Assembly (NCBI GenBank): GCA_947579665.1
Contig: OX388344.1
Span: forward strand, 8,550,346 to 8,614,345
From: Sympetrum striolatum
Taxonomy: Eukaryota; Arthropoda; Insecta; Odonata; Libellulidae
Length of the DNA stretch: 64,000 nucleotides
Direction of reading: 5' to 3'
The notes below the pieces were generated by a model. It saw nothing but the letters and a program-made list of their open reading frames with translations. It searched no databases and was not told the origin of the DNA. Both the position numbers and the translations under genes were made by a program. The stretch's first letter is position 1. Each line of letters opens with the position of its first letter. This document shows positions 46,860 to 59,600 of the stretch, one piece after another.

Positions 46860-47984
46860 CAAAAAAATATCAATTCCACACTCTGAAACAATCTGAAATA
46901 GGAGATAAGAAAAAGTCAAATTTACTGTTTTAAATAACATATATTCAAGTAGAAGATATTAAATTTAGTCGCCTTAAAATGTTTTACGTCAAGAAGACAT
47001 GGTCAGCAGTACTGATTCTTCCGCCATTCCTTCAATTCTATGCACTAATTTCAGTGATTAAATGAAACAGTGTACACTGTTTCCAATCGCTATGGTATAT
47101 CTCCAAGGTTTTCGAGATATAGCATATAATTCATCCACTTGAAGAGTAAACGCAGTTTCCTTATGATTTGTATAAGCTTCATATCAACCAGAATTGGATT
47201 GTTTTGGATTTGCTAGGAATGCTGGAGGACATTAGGAATCACCCCAGATAGACAACATAGTGGCTTACATCATCCTAAAGCAAGGAGCCACATAAAAAAA
47301 AAAATTATTGATATGATCATGTAACTTAAGTACTAGACGATAGGTTTATGTGTTTTCATTTTCTAACATAAGATAGTATAAAAAGCAAGTACATCAATGA
47401 AGTAAAAAATTAGTAGAAAACTGTTAAAAACAACAATTTTAACGACATAACAAAATCAGGTTCTCGCACAGCCTCTAGCGAACCGGGAACTTAATGCTAA
47501 CATTGGCTGTTGGGTTATAGCACTGGTTGCATGATATTTCAGCATGCCATTTACTGTTTAGCTGCGGTATCTGAATAACCCAGGGCATGATTACCCCAGT
47601 CTACCCTAAATGTATCTAAAATGGAAAACTAAGAAAACCACTAATGAATTAATTTTTTGAATTCCTCATACAATAAAACCTGAAATTGATTAGCCTTTTT
47701 GGTCAGGTACAACTTGACAACTCGACATTCAACTCCTTAAAGATTACGAACACCAAATTACATATTTTTCTAACTAATTCTCCTGCCACTGGATGACTGA
47801 GCCGTGCTCGCTTATTGAAACTTGCTCAAAGTTGAGGATTTTTGCCATTTCAGCGGAAAGCAAGAAACATGACAATTTGTGTTGCACAACATTCATGGAG
47901 CAGTTCTGCAACGAAAAACATGAGCGAATCAACCAGAAACATCATTTACAGTATGAACTAGCCTTTACATGACTACAGGGAGAG
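46860..47984. other. Non-coding stretch, no recognisable feature
   Basis: AT-rich sequence without exon-like or repeat-like signals that I can identify. Confidence 0.5.
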
Positions 47985-48200
47985 GCCCGAAGCATTCAAA
48001 ATGTCTTATTTTAGGAAAATGCTGAAAATGCCCTGGATCGATAAATTTAACAATGACAAGGTTCTTTTTGGAATCAAAGATAAAAGAAAAATTAGGAATA
48101 CCGTTGTAGAAAGAAGATGCAAACTTAACGGTCATATTCTGCATCATGAATGAATAGTGAAAACTATACTATAAGGCTACATTGAGGTAAGGAAACAACG
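47985..48200 (+). pseudogene. RTE-like LINE C-terminal relic
   Basis: EAFKMSYFRKMLKMPWIDKF, NNDKVLFGIKDKRKIRNTVV and ERRCKLNGHILHHE, then stop. This is the conserved tail of RTE-like endonuclease/RT proteins (EAFEMWxxRRMLxIxW...NExVL...R..xxGHxLRH). The open stretch is short and the RT core is absent. Confidence 0.75.
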
Positions 48201-49587
48201 AGCATGACTGCAATTCAAGAAGAAACAATTTTTATTGTAGGGAACCCACTGCGTACGTTCCTTATCTAAAATGGAAGGGTTTGAAATGACCCAGCAGATC
48301 TCCTGTGGATTTTTGTGTCTTGAATGAATCAAGGATTTGGGGAAGCAACCATTTGAGGCTCACTTGCGCTCTTGGATTAGAATTTCGATTTTTGTGTGCC
48401 TTTCCAAGAGTGGAGTAGCCATTTTGAAATGTAATTAAATTTTACTAAGTTATGGCTTTAATACGCCATAAGTAACTACCGTTCAGTAATCAGTTTGTTA
48501 TTGGTCTATTAAAATATTTCAAAATAATTCAAGGTATTAATAATGCCTTTCGCATACAAATGAAACTTATAAAATTATTTTAGGAAGTCATATGCTCATT
48601 CCAAATTTATCGTAGGAAATATGATCAAGAAAGAATCATGAAAATCATCCTGATACCAACTATTACTCAAAACACACTAATCAGTACCGGATAATGAGTG
48701 CTACTCGTATTCTATTCTGGAAGAATTGTTTTTTTCGGCCCACCCCTTCTTTCTAAGCATAGAGGCCTATCCTTGGGCTGCGATAGTTATAAACTGTAGG
48801 TCGTCGGGACCTCACAAGGAGCAAGTGCAGCGTGCAAAGGAGCCCTATCGCTATTTAAGGTGGAGTGGCGGTGTTGCGAGATATGAGGCAGAACCCTTTT
48901 CTTAAATTATGTATCCCTAACCTTATTCTTTACACAATTCATATTATATAAAGAGAACAATATATACATAAACATTATTTAAGATACCTTTGTGTATTAT
49001 CGTACCTTGGATTACCAAGACATTTTCCTCTTGGGTATGACTCCTCAGAAAAACGAAAACCTGTGCCCCAAAAACAGTGCATCCAATGCCAAACCATGGG
49101 GTTCAGGAAAGATATGCTGTTTTTTTGCCCCCACTCTGCTTATCCCCTTGTTTTGTAGAATTTCATTGCAACATAAAAAGTTAATTTAGTGTAATTCTTT
49201 AGCTATTATTTAGTTTAGATGTTTTGTTGTAAATATTTGTAAATAATGAAGAGATCACTCCATTTTATTGCGATTTGTACATATAGTGCTTAATAAATTA
49301 TTTTATTGGAAAAGCAGCTGCCTGCCATAATTTCAAACATTCTTAAGAGAACGAAATGAAGGATCTTGTACTATAGACATAAGCTAATAATTGCATAATT
49401 TTCTTTAGCTTATAAAATGATTGAATTGCAGTTTTAAGTTTCCATAAATACACTTCATGATTCTAGCAGTAAGGTATAAATGTGCAAAATCAGCTAAGAG
49501 GGATTAAGAGATCTAATTCAGGTGAAAACACGAATGTGATCCATTTAGTGCCATGAATTACCAATAATTGCGCATTTTTAACTCTAA
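48201..49587. other. Non-coding stretch
   Basis: Nothing recognised except a GC-richer patch at 48,760-48,900 that may be part of an unidentified repeat. Confidence 0.45.
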
Positions 49588-51566
49588 CAAGGGGATCCCA
49601 TGGTCTGGGAAATGAAGTTCGGGATGAGGCTTTGTGTGGTAACAGCAGAGTCCAAAACTCATACTATGCTAAAGCCATAGGGCCCCAGTCCCAAGAAAAA
49701 GGGCCTCAAAGGTTGTGCAGCAATTTATATACTTAAAAGTTTTGATTATTGCCAAGCAGCCCAGTTGCAGAGGCGGTAGCGATCGAAACTGGTAATGCAT
49801 AGGTTCTGTATTCAAACCTCTGTTAGACCAAACTTTTTTTTCATAAATTTTATTTTATATTCATTTTATTAGGTAATTTATTTAATATTATAATGATAAT
49901 CGTGCAAATATCGTTATACATTGTAAGAATGTGCATGATCGGAAATATTGTGTATGGGAGAAAAATGAAGTCAAGAAGAATAGAAATTATATTTGTAGTT
50001 ATATTTATTCATAATCCGATTTTTTAAATTATTCACAAGTACCCAAACGATAATTATCATAAAAGCATTCGAAGCAAAAGATATTTGGGCAATGTGAGCA
50101 ACAAATAAATGATGGCTGCTTACATGTACAAGGAGTTTTGAGCAGGTCTATTGAAAAACAAACTTCGTTAACATTTCTAAAAATTTATCTGTTGTCTGTT
50201 AATTTTGAGGCTAACCAGGAGTATTGAAGCATATCAGTAAAAATGGGAGATGATAATTGGTGGTGAACTATGGATTGAATTTTGATGCAATCTTCCCGGG
50301 AAGTAATTTCTTTTTCTTTTTAAACCAAAGTGGCAGAATTTTGTAGGCGCTTGATGAGATTTTTCACCTGTCTATAAAAGTACACGTTGCTGGGTTGCCC
50401 ACTTGGCTGGAATCACTTTTATAGTGCAGGTAGGTAATTGGTTTTTACTTAGAAAAGTTCCATCGTACAATTCTGGTTTGGTTTGCCCTCCCCAGGAGTC
50501 AATGAAGAGGAGAAACTTGTTTTTACCCACATAGGGCTTCAAAGATTTGTTCAGAAAGACACTGTACAAATTTGTGGTCAGCACGTGATGATGACATTCT
50601 TATACTTTTTGGCATATTCATCGATCATCTTCTGAACCCTGGGTCCAAATGTGTTTGTTACCTCCTGCAAGCATACAAATACTCGGGGCAACAGTTGTCC
50701 AGAAAGAGTGATGGCTTATATTGTGCTGTATGCAAATGAGTAACTTTATTCATGTCCAACATCTTTAGGAATACAGTTTTGCTCCCTTTATCAGTATGAG
50801 TCCTGTTGAACGTTGATTGGTACTGGCACCCTGAAAACCCATAAAAAGACATAACGTATATTAAAAAAATGCTATATTAGAGGATAATTAAAAACATCAT
50901 TATGGGATTTTTTCATTTTTCGCATACCTGTTTGATCAGTATTGATAACGAAGTCCTCATCGAAATTAGGTATTAAATCTTTGTTTGTTTGTTTGTTTTT
51001 CAATAGACCTGCTCAAAACTCCTTGTACGTGTAAGCAGCAATCATTTATTTGTTGCTCACACTGCCGAAATATCTTTTGCTTCGAATGCTTTTATGATAA
51101 TTATCATTTGGGTGCTTGCGAATAATTAAAACAAATCGGATTATGAATTAATATAACTACAAATATAATTTCTATTCTTCTTGACTTCATTTTTCTCCCA
51201 TACACAATATTTCCGATCATGCACATTCTTACGAAGTATAACGATATTTGCATGATTATCATTATAATATTAAATAAATTACATAGTAAAATGAATATAA
51301 AATAAAATTTACAAAAAAAAATGCTTGGTCTAAGAGGTTTGAACACAGAACCTATGCATTACCAATTTGGAACGCTACTGCCTCAGCTGCTGGGCCGCTA
51401 GGTAATAATCAAAACTTTTAAGTATATAAATTGCTGCACAACCTTTGAGGCCCTTTTTCTTGGGACTGGGGCCCTATGGCTTTAGCATTGTATGAGTTTC
51501 GGGCCCTGCTGTTACCATGCAAAGCCTCATCCCAAACTTCATTTCCCAGACCGTGGGTTCCCCTTG
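49588..51566. mobile_element. DNA element with ~580-bp inverted arms around a transposase core
   Basis: 49,588-50,167 and 50,991-51,566 are reverse complements with scattered differences. The outer ends are CAAGGGG...CCCCTTG flanked by TAA on both sides (a 3-bp TAA or a TA duplication). Each arm contains a tRNA-like stretch (GAGGCGGTAGCG ... GGTAATGCATAGGTT ... TTCAAACCTC; 49,763-49,822 and, inverted, 51,328-51,402). The 0.8-kb centre holds a partial DDE transposase on the minus strand. It could be a DNA transposon with long terminal repeats or a fold-back derivative. Confidence 0.8.
50330..50985 (-). pseudogene. pogo-like DDE transposase core with a probable intron
   Basis: Minus strand: FDEDFVINTDQTG, with AAACAG|GTATGCG as donor and GGGTTTTCAG|GG as acceptor (intron ~50,929-50,832), then CQYQSTFNRTHTDKGSKTVF and LKMLDMNKVTHLHTAQY. 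Further on come KFLLFIDSWGGQTKPELYDG and CTIKVIPAKWATQQ. NTDQTG and IDSWG are the first two catalytic Asp motifs, as in the 30-31.7-kb relic. The N-terminal DNA-binding part is absent and there are several stops and frameshifts. Confidence 0.7.
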
Positions 51567-51779
51567 TAAGGATTACGCAACCACACATCACAACGAGGCT
51601 CTATCCAGCGACTACAGACATCGATTGTCATCAAATTATCCATTTAAAAAATCGAAGCAATTTTTAAAAAATCTTTTCTTAGTCAATTCATAGCCCTATA
51701 TATAAATACAAGCTATGAATAGGAAAAAAATAATTCAATCACCGGTAATAACTCAAAATTTTCCCGTAGCATTCAAAGT

Positions 51780-52160
51780 TTTAAGATGTGCCAACCAAAC
51801 TAATCCAAGATGGCTTTGGGGTCACAGGCACATGTGGGTGAGTGTTGTCATGCAGAAGGCAAATTCCTTTAGCCAGCATGCCTGTATTCAAATCTGGATT
51901 GCTCTGCTTAGTTTTTAAATCTCTGACAGTAAGAAGCTGTGTAGATTGCGGTTCCAGTATGCAAAAACCAGATGAGAAGAACCACTTTTTGGTCCCAAGT
52001 ATTTGTTGCCATGGTTTTTTGATCACATTTAGTCACTTGGTTCATCATGAACTTCCATCCGACCTTGAATAAATTCTCTGCACCACTTCCTCACATTTTT
52101 TGCAGACTCACAGCTTTTTCTATAAATCTCCTTCGATTTTGGATGAATGGAAATTGGCAT
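51780..52160 (-). pseudogene. mariner transposase relic
   Basis: Minus strand: NVRKWCREFIQGRMEVHDEP, then VVLLIWFLHTGTAIYTASYC, and GMLAKGICLLHDNTHPHVPV in different frames. VRKW..F..GR..VHDE, GT.....YC and LLHDNARPH are diagnostic of mariner. Internal deletions, stops and frameshifts are present. No terminal repeats were identified. Confidence 0.83.
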
Positions 52161-53252
52161 TTCACCCTTTTAATTAAAGAAAGGGATGATCGAGTGGAGT
52201 CTACACAGAAAAGACAGGAAAGGAAGTGGCCGACATCGCGAGTGAGTGTCATAAACAAACTAAACATCTCATCTGGTCAACTCTGCTAACCAGGGAAAGG
52301 GAAAGATCCAAGCTACGTGGCAGTATAATCAGAGTTGGACAATAATATATATATGTATCGGGCGCTAGGAGATTAGAGCTCTTACTTTTTGGACAAGCCT
52401 TGTTTAACATGGTTTGTAGGCTTTTCAAGATAGAGAGGTGAAAAATTGGACTTTTATAAAACTTTGTATTGATTCAACTTATGGTGAGAATTAGCTATTT
52501 TTACAATTTCATTTTTTTCCTTTGCCAAAAGTGAAATGAACACCATAGCTACTACCTTTTGTTATTGTTTTGTGCCTTGCAGGGTTTTAGGTGCTGCCAA
52601 AAATCTTGCAAAATCTGAACACTCAGTCGGGTGAAAAGGACTGTCAAGTGCTCATTTCCATGCTAAAGTTTGCATACAAAGCATTAAACCACTTCCTAAA
52701 TATGAATATATCATCCTTTGTTCCAAGAGAGTAGGTCCAAAACAAACATTTTGCCTCACGGGAAAGCAAATGAAAAAAGTTGATGGGAACAAGACTAAAA
52801 CCATGCAAGTATAGTAGCAAGATCCACATTTCAAGTCACGGTACTCTCTCAGCTACGTGAGGCCCGATTTACTACTCATTTGTGATAGAATAATTTTTAT
52901 ACCTTTTATAGGATCCTCATTAACATTTCATATTTATGCTAAATTAATTCCATGCTAGATGCCTAGCTATTTACAGCATTGAAAAACCAACAGATAAATA
53001 TTGTTAAATATTTCCATTCAAATTTAATGAAAAGAGGGGAAATTGTTAACTTGATTTTTATATTTAACATTTAACACATGTGATACATCTTGCAAGAGTG
53101 CACCTTATCAATATCTTATATTTAGGTTCACTACTTAATCTTACTTTCTATAATCACAATGTTTTGAACTGATATATACAAGCGATCAAAACTTAATTAA
53201 ATTCACATGAAAATATTCAAAGTAAATTATAAAGAAGGCCATAATAAAATGC
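52161..53252. other. Non-coding stretch downstream of the CD2BP2-like gene
   Basis: No exon, repeat or element end recognised. Confidence 0.5.
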
Positions 53253-53258
53253 TTTATT
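53253..53258 (-). promoter_or_regulatory. Probable poly(A) signal of the CD2BP2-like gene
   Basis: AATAAA on the minus strand, ~165 bp after the stop codon and followed by AT-rich sequence. It gives a short 3' UTR. Confidence 0.5.
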
Positions 53259-53418
53259 ACTCTGCTGTTGTGGTATTTTTTTATCTTCATTCTACAAATA
53301 TCTTAAAATACTTTACTTTTAGATACCAGAGATAAAAATTAAAAGAAATCGTCCCTCATTCGATTGACACAAATGTCAAGTCAAAAACACAAACCTTATG
53401 CTTCACAAGGAAGTCACT

Positions 53419-53618
53419 TCACAGGTACAACTCAAAGTCAACTCGTTTGGAAGAGTAAAATGAATCCCCTTGACCAAATTTGCGCACCCACACCTCATCC
53501 GAACCAGACTTCTCCTTGAAATGTCCACTCTGCAGCCACTCGAGCATCTGCTCACTTGAGTGGGGCCCAAGCACTTCCTCAGAGTCCTTCTTCCATTTGA
53601 ACTCCCAACTCACTTCAT
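53419..53618 (-). CDS. CD2BP2: CD2BP2-like gene, last exon: GYF domain and stop
   Basis: The acceptor is TTATACTCAGCAG|AT. The exon begins by completing the Asp codon (G|AT), then EVSWEFKW, and ends in TGA at 53,419-53,421. An open frame continues upstream of the acceptor but is intronic: it lacks similarity and the CAG acceptor fits the phase of the previous exon. Confidence 0.88.
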
Positions 53619-56600
53619 CTGCTGAGTATAACAAACAAAAATCATCAACAAACAACTTAAGCAATACAAAGGGCACTTTGGCAACATTCAGCTGTTTTTG
53701 CACTGATTCTTAAGCTTGTGATTTTGAGGAATCAGACAACTTAGCTGACAATTAATTGAATTATCCAGTAAGAAATCATTTTGAAAGATCATAAGAACAA
53801 ATTAATACAGAAATATAACATTAACATCACTGACAGATATAACTTCCTTTTCAGACTCTTTATGGAGTCTTACAGAGAATTCCCTCAAATTAACTGAATT
53901 TGTAGTAGACCGACTGCTCGGTTGACAGAGGGTTGATTGTCGTGATGCGACTACGGATAGATAGGAACAGGTTGGCACAAGAAGTCTCATGTTCTATTAA
54001 AAACGTTTATTCGCAACACAGCATTAAAGTACATAATAATCCCTTGCTTGTCGGTCTCGTCCAGCCAAGTTTGCGGGGGTGTTACAGGGTGTAAGACAAC
54101 TGCTCTCGCCCAGCACTTAAGCAAAATTAGGGAATAATTGGTAAGAATCGGTGACACGGGAGCAGCGCATCCACTGAGGACTAGGGATTGGTCGGGGGCA
54201 CTCTCCTTACGGCTGCGTCCTTCTGAGGTTAGGTTTGGGTTGAGAACACTCACCTCTCGGCTGCATCCCCAGGGATAAGGGTGCTGTGGACCACGGAGGA
54301 ACTCTATTTATACTAATCCAGAAGGGCTTTGTCGAGCTTGAGGTTGGAGAGGGGGTTAGGGTTGGTGACCGAGGTCAAGAAAAAGGGGGCAGCAGAAGGG
54401 CAGAAAAGAGGGTGGAAGGAAATGGGGCTGGAAGTATTGCAGAGCAGTTTGGGCCATCGAGAAAGAGCCGAAAAAAGGACGTTGCGAGAAATGTCTCCAA
54501 GTGATGAGCTGGGGTATTGTCCAGAAGGGAAGGGATGGAGATCGAGACCGAGAAGGATCGGAGAAAGGGCTGAAGTAAGGATGCTGGGTAAAGTTATGGC
54601 TATCTGGAACCTTCGGAGAAGATGGGGCCGGAAATATTCTGTTGTGGAGAGCAGGATTCTCAGAAGAAGGCGTGAGAGTGGGTGGTTGGAGGGATTCCGC
54701 GGATTTTGAAACTTATTTTAAAAGAAGGCATAGGCTTGGCTAGCAACTAACCAACGTTGAAGACAGAGGGTTAGTAACTCAAAGCCAATTAGTTGAAATG
54801 AACACTTTTATCCTGACAGAGGCAATCTATCAATTTTTTTAAATGAGAAACAATGAGAACATACAATTTTTTATTTTATCTTTAAACTTTGTTGTTAATC
54901 ACCGTATTTTACTGTGTGTTTTTCAGATATTGAGCCAGGATAAAATGTTGGCTTCAAAGCCATGATGACATCAATTAGTAGGAAAAAGTTTGATTACGTT
55001 TGATTAGAAGAAGAAATTCAGAGAGATTACTTGCATCTGATAAAAGAGGAATGAAAAACTTATACTAGATACCACAGAGTTTTTAATGACACGACCTAGG
55101 TTTCACCATCATAAGGGAAATTCAAAACCGCAAACACTCGATGTTAAGTGGTGGGAAAGACGAAGAAGGTCAAACAAAAGGAGAAAAAGGAGGAAAGGGT
55201 AAAGTTTTATTGTTGATTACAGTTGTAAAAGAGTTTCGAGAGTTTTAAGAATTTCCCATTGCTTGAAACACTTCATCCCTTTGCCGACAAAGTGGAGAAA
55301 TTTTATGTTAAAAGAACTTCTGCGGTTCTTCTCAAACACACAGCACACCACTTAAACAAATAGCAATGGCACTTATTTAGAAAATATGATTTTTGAAGAA
55401 CTCTTTCTCAAAAAGTTATTACGTATGGAGTTGAATTCATACTTAAATTATAAGAAATTTTATTCTCTTTAAAATGTCGGAACAATATTTTCTTTAAAAC
55501 AGATTAGAGAGAATAAGCCTAAGAGAGATCAGGGATAAGAGGGAAATAAGCAAATGCTGCAATTTGCGTTATGGATCAACCAAGGCTAAAGACAAATGAA
55601 AACAACGCAAAATCAGTAGTCACAGAGACTGGTATGATAAAAATTAATTAACAAATGCATAATAGAGTAGGGTACATTCACTATCAACTAGAAAAAGAAA
55701 GAATTGACAAGGAAGATACTGATGAAAATGTTATTGAGGGAGAAAACATCAACGATGACATTGCTGAGACATTATAGATCCATCTGAGTTCTGATATAAC
55801 GTTTTCATCCGCTGAAGATGTAAATGTCCGAAATGAGGCACTAGTAGAGAATAGTCCGAAAGAAAATAACACAATGAATAATTTAAAAACTGAGCTTGGT
55901 GTCCCATTGATATTTGCAAATTATCTTTGGACAGAGTTGTATTAGAAAAAGTAACATTCGATTCTAGCAAATACCCTGCAGACAACAATATCCATGATAT
56001 CTGATTTATGGAAACCATTATTGGATTATTATTGGATTTGTGCATCTCACCGGCTATTATTTTTTTGCAATACGCAGGGGGGGCCAGAGAAAACCCATTT
56101 GAAACAAAATTAGGAATGGTCGCTAGGGCTGTTCTGAACCTACTGAAAGACATTCCTCCACAGGGAGAGTCTACCGGGAGAAAAGTGAAGCCAAAAATAA
56201 CGCAACCCGCAGAGCACTGGGTAGCACTTTTCTCCAGCTCCCCTTTAACTACATGTATTTTTGGGGTTTTATTTTCCTCTCATACGGGACTCAGGAGCTT
56301 GTCTATCCTATGAAATGGACTCAGATAGTTTAAATGAACCTTTTACTTAACGATTATCTTCGATTTTTTTCTCCAAGTCCTCTTGATTCCTTTTATTATG
56401 GAAAATAAAACATGCCTGCAATGTAAACTTCTCGGATGCCGGTGTCGTCTGCTAGAGAAATACAGAGAACGAATCGTCTGCCAATCTCCCGCAAACTCTA
56501 TCAAAACCTCATTGATTATTATAATCTTAATTTTACATTTATTATAATGCATTAATTCGTCATAGTTTTTAATTGATCAATACCAAGTACGGCATAAAAT

Positions 56601-59600
56601 TCCTTAATAGTCGTTTACCGCAATGAAATAAAGCTACTCTATAATACATTATAATAGCTTATCAGGGTAATTAGAGATTTTTCCGCTTGTGCAAATGTTT
56701 GTTCTAATTCATAATTGGGGCTTAATGAAGTAAAAGTTGTCAAAATGACGAATACGAGAACTTGTATACCATGCAAGACCTACAGGTGCAGCCGAGAGCA
56801 CAATGAAATGTTCATTGAAACGCCGTGGATTAATACTGACGTTCGTTCTGCTTCATAGATTTCAGATAATGAATGAAATAATAAAATTAAGGAAGATGCA
56901 TAGATTCTAGTTCGGAACATTTTGTGGGGGCAGCTGTTCTGATGCGCAGCAATTGACCATGCTGCAGGCAGAAACAGGCCCCTGCTTATTTACCTATAAA
57001 ACCTTTATAAACGCGAAAATAACAAAATTGCTTCGTGTTACGCATTGCTCAAACTACATTTTGTGTTCCAAAACGTTCGACTTACTCGATCAAACCTTGA
57101 TAACTCTGTATCAAAGCCGCAAAATCACGAAAAAACAATGTATTGGTATAGGGAGATACGAAAAGTGCTACCCAGCATGGCTAAATGCGCAATCTGCCGC
57201 TTTACCCCTGGCTTCACTTTTGGGCGCTAGAGGGAGATAGTAATACTACCCCTGTGCATTCCTCAGTTATCGCATCGTTTGTTTTTTGACAACTTTTCTT
57301 GTCATATGCTTTATTTAGAACATTGAGGGGTATGAATTGTTTCACCAAGGGAACTATCCATGAAAATAGGACTGGAAATTGTCCTTCGGAAGATAGAAAG
57401 AGCTGTGCAAAAAAGCCAAGAGAATGAACGGAACATGCTTTCGATGAGTCAATTGAACCTTCAATAGTAAAGTGGAGCTCTGTTGCAACACTGGCAAGCA
57501 ATGTAGTGTCTTCCAATAGGAATAGCTAAAAGATTCAGTTATAGAGAAAGAAAATATATCACCTTCTCATACCATCATGTTGTAAGAGAATACAAGAAGT
57601 ATATGGGCGGAGTTGTTCTTCATGACAATGCCAATGGAAATTATAGAGTAAAAATTAGAGGAAAGAAGAAGCGGTTGTTCACCAACACAGAAAATTATGT
57701 TTGTATAAACTCCTAGAAACTCTTCCGGAAAGCAATTGGGAATAGAAATGGGAAGAGACAGTTTCCTATGTTATTTCTGAGTGCGAGTCAAGAAGATGAT
57801 GCAGGTTTTGCAAAAGCCAAACTATATATATTTATGAAAGAAATGCAATTTGTCTTGCAACAAAAATGACTGGAAAACTTTTATAAGTAATGAACTAATG
57901 AATTATTTACAAGGAGAAAAAATTGAATTTCTCATTGTAGCTTAGTACCGACTTTCTTTGAAAATTAAAAACTTCAAGTCTTTTTACGAAGTATATTCTG
58001 TTAATGTGTGCAATTATAAAGTTAGATATATAAAGGAATTCATCACAGGCAAATGAAAACATTTTTGTAGACATTTATCGGCAATTCCAAATCTGTACAT
58101 CATGGAGAATAGACAAATTGTGAATGTGACTTTGAGTTGCATAACCCCCTTCTGATTTAATGGATTCAGCCAAAGTTGCAAAAATGCAACATTATATTGC
58201 TATCATCTTACATATAGTATAAGGTGCGCAAAAATGTAAATTACTTAGATAGTCGAGTGTTTCACACCCTCTGCAATAAGCCTGATAGAGGCTCGCTGAT
58301 AGTTAATTTAAATGTATTTCTTACCTAACTATCTTTCATTAATCTGCAACTCCATTATTATATTTATGATATTAATGCTAAGTGTTACTTATATCATATG
58401 ACCATAGTTACATATATATAGCCAAATCATCATATATTTCAGGATATCTTTTTAAGTAGATTAATAACACATATTAACTTCATATAATAATGGTTCTGCA
58501 AAGAACCTTCACAGTATTGAGGTCTCTTTATAATTTAGATAGATAGTTAACACCGTAAAAAGTTACATCTTGGATGATCATTTAAGTAAAGAACCCACAA
58601 ATCCGAAAAATCAAAGTTCTCTGCTAATACCAATGGCGTCGAAACAACTTTGCCACTTTCACAAATTTGTTTTCAATAAAAACAAGCACAATATTTCAGC
58701 TTTGAGGTCAACTATCATCCAATGTTATTTGTTATAGCAGGTATTATTTTATTATTACTCCATTTTTATTATTATTACTTTTTCTAATTTTTTCTTCTTC
58801 CGTTGACCTAATTAACAGTAATTCATATTCTCTTAATTGTCATATCATAATTAAGCATAATCTTTACAAAAATGTTCATCCTTCAGGCATGTGGAGCGTT
58901 AACTGAAATAACCAATTTCATTCTAAATCTGCATTGATGGAAAATGTTATGTTAGGAGGAAATATGAGCTAACAAAGTAATTCATATCCAATACTTTATG
59001 AAGAAGAGCAAATTACGCTTGAGATTCGAGCCAATTTAACGAAATACGAATTTAATTCTTTCATAATACAGCAGCTAAATCAACGACTTTTAGCAAGTAT
59101 TTATAAAAATTATAACATCAAAAAAGCCTTCAACATGTGCTAGGCATAAAGAAGAAGACGAAAAGTGTGCTCAAAACAGAGAATCTCAAAGACTCGCTCT
59201 TCTCGAGTTATGCTGGTTGTGTCAAAGGTGGTAACTTTTTTATGCTGCTTGCTGTACATAATTTTTTCATAAAAAGCAATAAGCTGGAATAAGCACTTCT
59301 TCATTCGACCATTCTGTATGAGTCATATTCAAATACTAAGTGACTATCACTGCAAAAAAGACTGTCTCGCTACACAAATAAGTTTTGTATAGTGGGTAGA
59401 AATGTCTGACAATGAAACGATCCTCTGTCCACTTGTAAGTAAGTTCTGATAGTCTCGCTGTCTGATAGTTCAGCCATCTTTATCTGATAGTTACTCACAT
59501 GTCCATTTGCAAGTCTCACTGTCGATAGTTATTTACTCTCAGGTAGACTCACATCATTACAATTAAAACCATTCAAAATCGTGAAAAAACTTCAAAACTT

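Noticed and set aside
54286..54709. 72- and 126-codon plus-strand frames rich in Gly, Arg and Glu
   Set aside because: A purine-rich strand produces open frames by composition; two overlapping frames are open at once and the stretch looks like an LTR U3 region.
55749..56153. 134-codon minus-strand frame
   Set aside because: It lies antisense to the piggyBac coding sequence, which has clear family motifs on the plus strand.
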